Shown: positions 32,661-40,193 of the stretch, in pieces | Position numbering within the stretch: the stretch's first letter is position 1 | Layout of the letters: each line of letters begins with the position of its first letter | From: Mycobacteroides sp. CBMA 271 | GTDB lineage: Bacteria > Actinomycetota > Actinomycetes > Mycobacteriales > Mycobacteriaceae | Reading direction: 5' to 3' | DNA length: 64,000 bases | NCBI RefSeq assembly: GCF_009729205.1 | Contig: NZ_VTHB01000007.1 | Coordinates: 310,001 to 374,000 of the forward strand | Program-made: the position numbers and the translations under genes | Notes under the pieces: generated by a model | Databases searched by the model: none | Seen by the model: only the letters and a program-made list of their open reading frames with translations | What the model was told of the DNA's origin: nothing

Positions 32661-33846
32661 TCAGCTCACCACGGCTACCCACCGCGACCGCGTCGAGTCC
32701 TAGCCAGGACGCCATGGCGCTGAGCTGCTCGGCCAACGGCGCGGCGATGCGTGCCGGATCCTGCCCTGCTTCCGCGAACGCCCCCACCACATTGAGCGTC
32801 CCTGCGGCACGATCGGCCTTGAGGTCGACCCTGCCGACGAGATGCCCGTCGAGCAGGAACGGCCAGACGTAATACCCGTACTGCCGCTTGGGCGCCGGCG
32901 TGTAGATCTCGATGCGGTAGTGAAAGTTGAAGAGCCGCTCGACCCTGGGCCGGAAGAAAATCAGCGGATCGAAGGGGCACAGCAGCGCCGTCCCGCGATC
33001 GACTCGTGGAATGCTCTGCCCGGCAGCCAGATACGCCGGAGCAGTCCACCCGTCGACGGCAACCTTCTCCACCTCCCCCGCGTCGGCGAGTGCAGCCAGC
33101 GCCGGTTTGATCTGCCCGGCCGACAGCCGAAAGTAGTCGCGGATGTCGGCCTCGGTCCCGATGCCCAGCGCCCCCGCGGCGCGGCGCGCCAATTCGAGCA
33201 CCGCCTCGTCATCGGAAATCTCACGCCGATAGATGTCGGCGGGAATCACCTTGTGCGCCAGCTGGTAATGCCGCGAGAAGCCGACACGCTTGTCGGTGGT
33301 CAACTCTCCGGAAGAAAACAGTGCCTCGGCGATCCACTTGGTCTCGCTGCGGTCCCACCACGGGCCCTTGCGGCTGGGTACTTCCCGCTCCAGGTATGCC
33401 TCGATCTGTCCGGCTGTGCACGGCCCGAGTTCGGCGACGGCTCCGAGCACCTCGCCCACGAGGCCGGGGTTTTCCTCGACGAACTTCCGGGCCCACCGTC
33501 CATGCCGGTACTCGCGCATCCGCCAACGCATCAGCGGCCAGTCCTGGATGGATATCAGTGCCGCCTCATGCGCCCAGTACTCGATCAGCAGCCGCGGCGT
33601 GCGGGCGCTGTGACTCCAGGCGGCATCGTCGAGCAGCGTGCGATCGTAGGGCCCCAACCTGCTGAACACCGGCGCATAGTGGGCACGCACCGCCACCGAC
33701 ACCGAATCCAGTTGCAGCACCTGAATTCTGGAGATGAGGGTGCGCAAGTGGGCACGGGTGACCGGCGCCTTGATCGGATTCGCGAAGCCCTGGGCCGCAA
33801 TCGCGATCCGCCGTGCCTGCCCGACCGTCAGTGTCGACCGGCTCAC
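32623..33846 (-). CDS. AlkX/YcaQ-like winged-helix DNA glycosylase (DUF1006 type)
   Basis: A 407-residue protein of the HTH_42 superfamily, which includes AlkZ/AlkX interstrand-crosslink glycosylases. The catalytic-type motif is LQLDSV (Gln45-Leu46-Asp47), the QxD form associated with YcaQ/AlkX rather than QxQ of AlkZ. LIEYWAHEAALI and the C-terminal WPFLLDGHLVGRVDLKADR block also match. It would remove crosslinked or alkylated bases from DNA. Its GTG overlaps the stop of the lipoprotein gene (33843-33846). Confidence 0.75.
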   Translation of the reverse strand: MSRSTLTVGQARRIAIAAQGFANPIKAPVTRAHLRTLISRIQVLQLDSVSVAVRAHYAPVFSRLGPYDRTLLDDAAWSHSARTPRLLIEYWAHEAALISIQDWPLMRWRMREYRHGRWARKFVEENPGLVGEVLGAVAELGPCTAGQIEAYLEREVPSRKGPWWDRSETKWIAEALFSSGELTTDKRVGFSRHYQLAHKVIPADIYRREISDDEAVLELARRAAGALGIGTEADIRDYFRLSAGQIKPALAALADAGEVEKVAVDGWTAPAYLAAGQSIPRVDRGTALLCPFDPLIFFRPRVERLFNFHYRIEIYTPAPKRQYGYYVWPFLLDGHLVGRVDLKADRAAGTLNVVGAFAEAGQDPARIAAPLAEQLSAMASWLGLDAVAVGSRGELIRPLGAVLRKTR

Positions 33847-34532
33847 CGGGTTCCTACGAGACGCACCAACCAGTCGGAGTCGGACGGGTCGATGATCTCC
33901 CCCGAGCCGTCAACGACCCCGGGCACGCCTGCGAGGCCTTGGTCGGTCAGCTGCTGCTCGTTGCCCGCGGTCCGTTGGCGGTCCGCATCGGTGACCTGAA
34001 GAGACGAAATCTGACGCAGCACATCGCCCGTCACTCCGGCTCCCGCGGCGATCTCGCTGATCTGCAGATTGGTGAGGTTCCCATAGCCTTCGGCCGGCTG
34101 CCTGCGGAACATCTCGCCGATGAAACCCAGGACCACCGCATCAGAGGCCCCCGACTGGTCGATCAGGAACAGTGAGGCCGCCGCCCGCGAGGAATAGTCG
34201 CCGCTGGCCGAGGCCCGATCCAGGAAGCTCACCGGCCGATAGGTGACCTGCAGGCGGCCCTCGGTCACGTATTTGGTGATGGCCTCGCCGTACTCGGCCT
34301 CAAATCTCTGACAGAATGGGCATTGGAAATCGAGGTACACGGTGATGCCCGCGGCGACATCACCAGCGCCGCCCACGGTCACACCGGCACCCTGCCCGGT
34401 CCCCCAGCCCGCGGCGTCGGCGGGCGCCGATGCGGCGCCGTCGACGGTGCGAGTGCAACCGGTGAGAAGCAGCACCACAGTGGCAATCAGGAGGAGCAGA
34501 CTGGGCGCACCTCCCGCTCGCGGGAGACTCAC
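33843..34532 (-). CDS. DsbA-like thioredoxin-fold lipoprotein
   Basis: A 229-residue exported lipoprotein: lipobox LLTGC with Cys26 as lipid anchor, an Ala/Gly-rich linker, then a DsbA/thioredoxin_4 domain with CPFC at 71-74 and a cis-Pro-type turn GVPGVV near 203. It would catalyse disulfide formation or exchange outside the membrane. It is coupled by 4-base overlaps to dfrA upstream (GTGA 34529-34532) and the AlkX-like gene downstream. Confidence 0.82.
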   Translation of the reverse strand: MSLPRAGGAPSLLLLIATVVLLLTGCTRTVDGAASAPADAAGWGTGQGAGVTVGGAGDVAAGITVYLDFQCPFCQRFEAEYGEAITKYVTEGRLQVTYRPVSFLDRASASGDYSSRAAASLFLIDQSGASDAVVLGFIGEMFRRQPAEGYGNLTNLQISEIAAGAGVTGDVLRQISSLQVTDADRQRTAGNEQQLTDQGLAGVPGVVDGSGEIIDPSDSDWLVRLVGTR

Positions 34533-35020
34533 ACGTCGACCTTCCGGTAGCTCAGGAATTGATATCGCAACCCGGATTCACTTGTCTGCCAGTCATTTTC
34601 CTCGACGATCCAACTCTGATCGAGATCCGGCGCGAGCGCATCGCCCGGTACGTCGGCGTCCACCACTGTCACCTCGCAACGCTGCGCGAGCGGCAGGAAC
34701 AGCCGGTAGATCTCGCCGCCGCCGATGACCCAGGGCGCCTCGTCCGAGGCCGCCAACGCGGCATCCGCACAGCCGACGGCCAACGCACCGTCCGGTTCGA
34801 ACAACGCATCCCGCGTCAGCACAATATTGGGCCGGCCCGGCAGCGGCCGAACGCTGACCGGCAACGACTCCCAGGTCTTTCGCCCCATGATGACGGTGTG
34901 TCCCAAGGTGATTCGTTTGAAGCGCGCCTGGTCCTCCGGCAGCCGCCACGGGATGGCGCCGTCCGCACCGATGATGCCGTCGCGGGACTGCGCCCAGATC
35001 AGCCCGATGGTTCCCGTCAT
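34529..35020 (-). CDS. dfrA: Dihydrofolate reductase
   Basis: A 163-residue DHFR: GLIWAQSRDGIIGADGAIPW, the P-W pair and Asp/Glu region LPEDQARFK, MGRKTWESLP, VIGGGEIYRLFLP. It regenerates tetrahydrofolate, the trimethoprim target, and functions alongside thyA, whose stop it overlaps (ATGA 35017-35020). It corresponds to Rv2763c. Confidence 0.95.
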   Translation of the reverse strand: MTGTIGLIWAQSRDGIIGADGAIPWRLPEDQARFKRITLGHTVIMGRKTWESLPVSVRPLPGRPNIVLTRDALFEPDGALAVGCADAALAASDEAPWVIGGGEIYRLFLPLAQRCEVTVVDADVPGDALAPDLDQSWIVEENDWQTSESGLRYQFLSYRKVDV

Positions 35021-35817
35021 ACCGCGACGGGCGCTTTGATGGCCGGGTGGTGCTGGTAGTTCTCGACGGTGATGTCCTCGTATTCGTAGTCGAATATCGA
35101 ATCACGTTGCGCCAAAACCAGTCTCGGATACGGATAAGGATCGCGGCGGAGCTGCTCGGTGACCTGCTCGACGTGGTTGTCGTAGATGTGGCAGTCACCG
35201 CCGGTCCATACGAAGTCGCCCACCCCGAGCCCGGCCTGCGCAGCCATCATGTGGGTGAGCAGCGCATAGCTGGCGATATTGAACGGAACCCCGAGGAACA
35301 GGTCGGCACTGCGCTGATAGAGCTGGCAACTCAGCTTGCCGTCGGCGACATAGAACTGGAAGAAGGCATGACACGGCGGCAGCGCCATCTGCGGGATCTC
35401 GCCGACGTTCCAGGCCGAGACGATATTGCGGCGCGAATCGGGGTTGGTGCGCAGCATCTCCAGCGCGGAGCTGATCTGGTCGATGTGCTCACCCGACGGG
35501 GTGGGCCACGAGCGCCACTGCACCCCGTACACCGGACCCAGCTCACCGGTTTCCGATGCCCACTCGTCCCAGATGCTGACCCCGTGCTCCTGCAGCCAAC
35601 GCACATTGGACTCGCCGCGCAGGAACCACAGCAGCTCGTAGACCACCGACTTCAGGTGCACCTTCTTGGTGGTGATCAACGGAAAGCCGTCGTCGAGGCG
35701 GTAGCGGAGCTGGTGGCCGAAGACGCTGCGGGTACCGGTGCCGGTGCGATCCGACTTCGGGGTGCCCTCATCGAGCACGAGACGCAACAGATCCTCGTAG
35801 GGAGTGGAAACGGGCAC
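35017..35817 (-). CDS. thyA: Thymidylate synthase ThyA
   Basis: A 266-residue classical thymidylate synthase. The catalytic Cys lies in ALPPCHAFFQFYV, and TPKSDRTGTGT, QRSADLFLGVPFNIASY and the C-terminal PAIKAPVAV are characteristic. It converts dUMP to dTMP and releases dihydrofolate for DfrA, with which it is translationally coupled. It corresponds to Rv2764c. Confidence 0.96.
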   Translation of the reverse strand: MPVSTPYEDLLRLVLDEGTPKSDRTGTGTRSVFGHQLRYRLDDGFPLITTKKVHLKSVVYELLWFLRGESNVRWLQEHGVSIWDEWASETGELGPVYGVQWRSWPTPSGEHIDQISSALEMLRTNPDSRRNIVSAWNVGEIPQMALPPCHAFFQFYVADGKLSCQLYQRSADLFLGVPFNIASYALLTHMMAAQAGLGVGDFVWTGGDCHIYDNHVEQVTEQLRRDPYPYPRLVLAQRDSIFDYEYEDITVENYQHHPAIKAPVAV

Positions 35818-35837
35818 GCGGCTAGCTTACGTCGCTG

Positions 35838-37106
35838 CTACGACGATCCTGGTGTGGCGAGAGCGTGAATCCCGGCGACGACGTCTGCGCGCAGCGCGTC
35901 GGCCTGCTCGCGGGTGAGGGATCCGGCGGGGAATTTGCCGACGATGGTGAGCCGGTCGCAGATGGAATAGACCTCATATCGGGAAGCCTGCGGTAGGGGT
36001 GCGTCGTCGGCGCCCGCGGTCCGGCTTGTCCTTTCCGCCGAGAGATGTATATCGAAATCGTCCATGGATAGCCCCGCCGGCAAGGCCGGTGCGGGCAGCA
36101 CACCGGGGTTGGTGATCCTGATGAAAGGCCCGAAACGACCCGTCAGCAGCGTGTCGGCGATGTGGTGCACTCCCTGCACAAGCAACCCGCTGTCGATGTC
36201 CTCGATAATCTGCCGCGTCACTTCGGCGCCGATCTGCTGCGGGTCGTCACGGGCGCGAACAAGTACCTGGCTGCGCGCGATCATGATTCCGTTGGCAATC
36301 TCGCCTAGTTCGGCGGGCGGGACCAGATGCCGGCGATAGTCCACCAGCGACTCGAAGCCCAGATTCACCGGTTCGTGGGCCGCCACGGGAAGCAATGCTC
36401 GTTCCGCAAGCGCGATCACGCCCGTGACAAGGCCGTTCACGGTGCTGCCACGGCGCCGGGCTGCTGCCCGCAACTGCGCTGACTGCTCGGCCCCAAAGCG
36501 ATGTTTCCAACCCAGCGCCGTTGTCGCGGATGCCGCGGTCTCACGCTGCGTCCCGCCCCAGACTGTCTGTCCGAACCAGGGCTTCTCCGGCGGCGCAGTT
36601 CGATGAAGGCCCCGGCGTGCCATCGCAGTCTCGGGGGCCTCGGGAGGTGGCTGGGGATGTGCCTGCGGCGTCTCGCCCGCGGTCACGATCCGGGTGTAAG
36701 AATCCCAGAGCTCGTGGAAGTACGAATAACTCAGGCGTGCATCCGCAATCGAGTGGTCCACCCCGACTGCGACGACACTGCCGCCTTCACGGGGGAAGAC
36801 AAGAATCGCGAAGGTTCCATCGCCGAGGGAAAGCACCGGCAGTGTCGCAAGACTTTCCAGTGGCCGTGTCTGCGGCGCCACCACGGTGCCACCCACAGAT
36901 TCGGTGACGATCCGGAATCGGCGACCTACGGACTCGACCCGTGCGGACAGATACGGGTGTGTCTGGCGCAAGACTGCCGCAGCCGTCGTCAGAGCGTCAA
37001 CGTCGACCTCTCCGCGCAGCCACGCCACATACCAAATGGTCGTGTACTTGCGCAGATGGTTCAGTTCCGACTCGGCCGCCGAGAGCATCCGTACAGATCC
37101 CACCAT
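35838..37106 (-). CDS. PapA5-like acyltransferase (condensation-domain superfamily)
   Basis: A 422-residue protein of the polyketide-associated acyltransferase/condensation family. The catalytic motif HxxxD is H118-SIA-D122 (VDHSIADARLSYSYF), as in PapA5, the enzyme that esterifies phthiocerol with mycocerosic acids. Here no PDIM genes are adjacent, so the acyl acceptor is unknown. The start is ATG 37106 or 37088. It lies 20 bases upstream of thyA on the same strand. Confidence 0.72.
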   Translation of the reverse strand: MVGSVRMLSAAESELNHLRKYTTIWYVAWLRGEVDVDALTTAAAVLRQTHPYLSARVESVGRRFRIVTESVGGTVVAPQTRPLESLATLPVLSLGDGTFAILVFPREGGSVVAVGVDHSIADARLSYSYFHELWDSYTRIVTAGETPQAHPQPPPEAPETAMARRGLHRTAPPEKPWFGQTVWGGTQRETAASATTALGWKHRFGAEQSAQLRAAARRRGSTVNGLVTGVIALAERALLPVAAHEPVNLGFESLVDYRRHLVPPAELGEIANGIMIARSQVLVRARDDPQQIGAEVTRQIIEDIDSGLLVQGVHHIADTLLTGRFGPFIRITNPGVLPAPALPAGLSMDDFDIHLSAERTSRTAGADDAPLPQASRYEVYSICDRLTIVGKFPAGSLTREQADALRADVVAGIHALATPGSS

Positions 37107-37229
37107 TGCAAACTAGCGGGCATTCGGCGTCACACCGAAAAGATAGACAACCGATATTCCATGTCTAAGAACAACTTTGAGATCTGACCTAACAGACTAT
37201 GACGGACATGACGGATTCGACCGGGGCGT

Positions 37230-37700
37230 CTATGACGAGCCCGGGGATCCGCGATGCCGTCTCCCGCGCAGACTGCCCAGTCCGCGCACCGTCGTGCGTA
37301 GCGCGTAGAACCCGGCGATCAGCGTCAGCGCCAGCATTACCAAGAACATGACGATCCAGTTCGTCCGGGTGTGCTCCACGTTCCACCAGATCACAGTGAA
37401 CAAAACGGCACCGACAAACACCAGAATGTCCCGCCAGCCACCGCCGTAGGACAGCGCGGCATCACGCAGGGAACGACTGCGATCGGAGCTGGCGATCAAG
37501 TCATCGATGCGCTGATCGATGGTCCGTTGAAATGCCGCGCGACGCTCGGTCTGCTCTGCGGGGATGCGATCGAGCAGGTCGAAGTCCTTGGCGATGAGCG
37601 CCCGAAAGTCCGGCGGCTTGAGATTGCCTGCCACCGCTCCCAACATGGCGCCACCCGCAATGGGTGCTGCTCCCAGGGCTAGTTCGGCCAAACCAGGCAT
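37230..37700 (-). CDS. Two-helix membrane protein, unknown function
   Basis: A 156-residue protein: hydrophobic N-terminus (about 3-25), a charged helical stretch (KDFDLLDRIPAEQTERRAAFQRTID), two membrane helices (about 91-110 and 114-133) and a basic C-terminus (LRGRRHRG). GAGGAG precedes ATG 37700. I do not recognise the family. It follows the flavodoxin-like gene by 10 bases, so it is probably in the dapB operon. Confidence 0.6.
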   Translation of the reverse strand: MPGLAELALGAAPIAGGAMLGAVAGNLKPPDFRALIAKDFDLLDRIPAEQTERRAAFQRTIDQRIDDLIASSDRSRSLRDAALSYGGGWRDILVFVGAVLFTVIWWNVEHTRTNWIVMFLVMLALTLIAGFYALRTTVRGLGSLRGRRHRGSPGSS

Positions 37701-37710
37701 GCCAGTCTCC

Positions 37711-38163
37711 TCAGTGCATCAAGATCGCCGCGAGTGTGCCGCCCAGGTTATAGGCCTGCTCACGCACGGATGCGGTGATCGGCCCGACGACCTCAAGCAC
37801 GTCGGCAGCCTTCTCCAGGGCTAGTCCGGTCACGATCTTGTCCACCGCCGATGCCGCGCCAACGGTGTCGTTGTTGCCGTGCACCCACAGGCCGTAAGGG
37901 CGCGCGGCAACGTGATCCAAGCTCGGGTAGTAAACGGTGTCAAAGAAGTGTTTGAGCGCGCCGGACATGTAGCCAAAGTTCGCGGTGGTGCCAAACAGAT
38001 AGCCGTCGGCGTCGAGCATGTCCGGGAGCGTTGCCGCCAGCGCGGGACGAGCGACCACCTCCACCCCGGAGATCTCGGGATCCTCGGCGCCCGCCAACAC
38101 CGCTTCCAATAGTTCACGGGTGGCCGGCGACGGGGTGTGGTGCACAACCAGCAGGCGAGTCAC
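37711..38163 (-). CDS. Flavodoxin/NADPH-dependent FMN reductase family protein
   Basis: A 150-residue flavodoxin fold: phosphate-binding loop HHTPSPATRELLEAV and FMN loop GTTANFGYMSGALKHFFDTVY (about 58-78). M. tuberculosis has a like gene (Rv2771c) next to Rv2772c and dapB. It overlaps the upstream gene by 4 bases. Probably an FMN-binding quinone or flavin reductase. Confidence 0.78.
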   Translation of the reverse strand: MTRLLVVHHTPSPATRELLEAVLAGAEDPEISGVEVVARPALAATLPDMLDADGYLFGTTANFGYMSGALKHFFDTVYYPSLDHVAARPYGLWVHGNNDTVGAASAVDKIVTGLALEKAADVLEVVGPITASVREQAYNLGGTLAAILMH

Positions 38164-38618
38164 AGGGTCTCCTGCTGCATCTGCACGGCGGTGCGCATGG
38201 TCTCGCGGGCGCGACCACGGTCCCCGGCGTAGTCGTATGCGCGGGCCAGCCGGTACCAGCCGACCCAGTCGGCGGGTTCGGCCTCAACCTCGGCCTTGAT
38301 GGTTGCGAAGAGTGCGTCGGCGTCCTCACGGTTGACGCGTCCGGAGGGCGTCCTACGTAGGGCGCTCACGTCGAGATCGCGGCCTTGTTCGGTCGCGAAC
38401 ATGGCCAGCCGTTGATGTGCAAAACCCGCACGCAGCGTGGCGATCATGGCCCATCCACCGATGAACGGAAGGATCAGCACCCCGATCCCCATGCCGATCG
38501 CTGCGGGCTTCCCGCTCTGGATCAGCGCCACACCCATCCGGCCCAGGATCAAGAAGTACACCACCATCGCCGCACACATAAACGCGATGAGGATCTTGAC
38601 CCGGGCGGCGGCGAACAT
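38160..38618 (-). CDS. Membrane protein with helical-repeat C-terminus (Rv2772c-like)
   Basis: A 152-residue protein with two N-terminal membrane helices (about 9-27 and 42-63) and a C-terminal helical pair (ADALFATIKAEVEAEPADWVGWYRLARAYDYAGDRGRARETM) that reads like one TPR unit. Encoded directly after dapB and overlapping the flavodoxin gene. Function unknown. Confidence 0.68.
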   Translation of the reverse strand: MFAAARVKILIAFMCAAMVVYFLILGRMGVALIQSGKPAAIGMGIGVLILPFIGGWAMIATLRAGFAHQRLAMFATEQGRDLDVSALRRTPSGRVNREDADALFATIKAEVEAEPADWVGWYRLARAYDYAGDRGRARETMRTAVQMQQETL

Positions 38619-39353
38619 CTACAACTCCAGCAGTGGCTCGATGCCGATGGTCAGACCGGGGCGCGCCGCAATATTGCGCACGGCCAGCAGCACCCCTGGC
38701 GCGAAGGACGAGCGGTCGATGCTGTCGTGCCGGATGGTCAACGTCTCACCCGTCGTACCGAACAGCACCTCTTGATGCGCGACGAGTCCCGCGACGCGTA
38801 CCGCATGCACCCGCACTCCGTCCACGTCGGCGCCGCGGGCTCCGTCGATTCCGGTGCTGGTGGCGTCGGGGCTCGGCGGCAGTCCCTTGCGCGCCTCGGC
38901 GATCAACCGGGCGGTACGGGTCGCAGTCCCGGAGGGGGCGTCCGCCTTGTTGGGGTGGTGCAGCTCGATGACCTCAACCGATTCAAAGAATCGGGCCGCC
39001 TGCTGAGCGAACTTCATCGACAAGACGGCGCCGATCGCGAAGTTGGGAGCGATCAGCACGCCCGTTCCCGGGCTTTCCGACAGCCATGATCGAACCTGGT
39101 CCAGGCGCTCGTCGGTGAAGCCCGTGGTGCCGACGACCGCGTGAATACCGCCGCCTATCAAGAACTTCAGATTGTTCATGACGACATCAGGGTGAGTGAA
39201 GTCGATGACGACACTGGCCGCGGTAAGCGTCTCCAGCGAGTCGTCCTTGTCGACGGCCGCCACCAAATCCAGATCGGCCGAAGCCTCAACCGCTTGGCAC
39301 ATGGCCTGGCCAACCTTGCCTTGTGCTCCAAGCACTCCGACGGCGATAGTCAC
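38619..39353 (-). CDS. dapB: 4-hydroxy-tetrahydrodipicolinate reductase
   Basis: A 244-residue NAD(P)H-dependent reductase in the lysine/diaminopimelate pathway. Motifs are VGVLGAQGKVGQAM (Rossmann), VIDFTHPD, VVGTTGF, HHPNKADAPSGTA with the catalytic His/Lys. It corresponds to Rv2773c. GTG start at 39353. Confidence 0.95.
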   Translation of the reverse strand: MTIAVGVLGAQGKVGQAMCQAVEASADLDLVAAVDKDDSLETLTAASVVIDFTHPDVVMNNLKFLIGGGIHAVVGTTGFTDERLDQVRSWLSESPGTGVLIAPNFAIGAVLSMKFAQQAARFFESVEVIELHHPNKADAPSGTATRTARLIAEARKGLPPSPDATSTGIDGARGADVDGVRVHAVRVAGLVAHQEVLFGTTGETLTIRHDSIDRSSFAPGVLLAVRNIAARPGLTIGIEPLLEL

Positions 39354-39688
39354 GGAAGCAGCCTAATAGGCGGTCACCGCCCCGACCATCACCGCCGCCG
39401 GTTGCGGCGCCGCATTCCGCTTCGCCAATCAGAAAACTCGACACGGCGCCGTTATCGGTATCGACAAGGTCGTGACTTACTGACACACTATTTGCTAGAC
39501 GAGTCGATCAACTCATGGTTGACCCCTTGCGGCGGCGCCTAAGTGACTGTGAATTCCTAGCCCGACAAGGTTGCTTGTGACCACCCTCACGATCCTGGCA
39601 ACTATTTGCCGACGTCACGCGATGCTCTCAGGTTCTTCTCAGAAACATATCCCTAGCTGCGATACGAACAAGATCACCGGCCCACTGG
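39354..39688. other. Intergenic region with no gene seen
   Basis: About 340 bases between the divergent dapB and the 124-residue membrane-protein gene. No open frame with family features or clear RNA structure is visible. Only the -10-like site at its right end is notable. Confidence 0.5.
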
Positions 39689-39694
39689 TACCCT
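39686..39694 (+). promoter_or_regulatory. Extended -10 suggesting leaderless transcription
   Basis: TGGTACCCT at 39686-39694 is an extended -10 (TGnTAnnnT). The expected start point, 7-8 bases later, coincides with the ATG at 39702, and no Shine-Dalgarno sequence precedes the gene. Leaderless mRNAs are common in mycobacteria. Confidence 0.45.
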
Positions 39695-39701
39695 AGAGCC
39701 C

Positions 39702-40076
39702 ATGTCGGGCCGCAAGCGATTCACGCGTGTGGGGGGCGTCGCAATCGCCCTCCTGGCGGCTTTGTGCTTCCTCGGACCGGCCACCCACGGGCAGATCTTC
39801 GGATGGCGGACGGCCGTCGTTGGATCTTCGCCAGTTTCGAACATGCTGCCCGAGGAGATTCACGAGCACGCCAAGAGCTCGGTGAGCGCTGCCGCCACGC
39901 GAATCCGGCAGCAGCCCAGCGCGCTGTCGCTGCGGCTACCCGTGGCCGTTTACATGTCTGCACTTTTGGGCGCCGCCCTGCTGGCACTCCTCGTCGCTCG
40001 AGGCTCGCTGTTCTCCCGCGCGCCCGACAACTTTGGACGACAACGCCTTATCACCCTCGGGATAGATCGACGCTGA
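39702..40076 (+). CDS. Small two-helix membrane protein, unknown
   Basis: A 124-residue protein with an N-terminal hydrophobic segment (about 13-28, possibly a signal anchor), an exported Ala/Ser/Gln-rich helix (EEIHEHAKSSVSAAATRIRQQ) and a second membrane helix (about 81-101) with a basic tail. No recognised family. It is 117 bases upstream of the SulP-carbonic anhydrase gene on the same strand. Confidence 0.55.
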   Translation: MSGRKRFTRVGGVAIALLAALCFLGPATHGQIFGWRTAVVGSSPVSNMLPEEIHEHAKSSVSAAATRIRQQPSALSLRLPVAVYMSALLGAALLALLVARGSLFSRAPDNFGRQRLITLGIDRR

Positions 40077-40193
40077 GTCGTCGCCGTGACGGCAACGACG
40101 CCGTCATACGCGTCTCATCATCTATCCATTAGTCGCGCACGCACTCAGAACTGCAGCTGCTGCGACCCTTAATCCCCGATAGGGCTTACTTTC

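Noticed and set aside
32842..33999. 385-codon plus-strand frame opposite the AlkX-like gene
   Set aside because: No domain recognisable; antisense to a gene with HTH_42 features and conserved overlaps.
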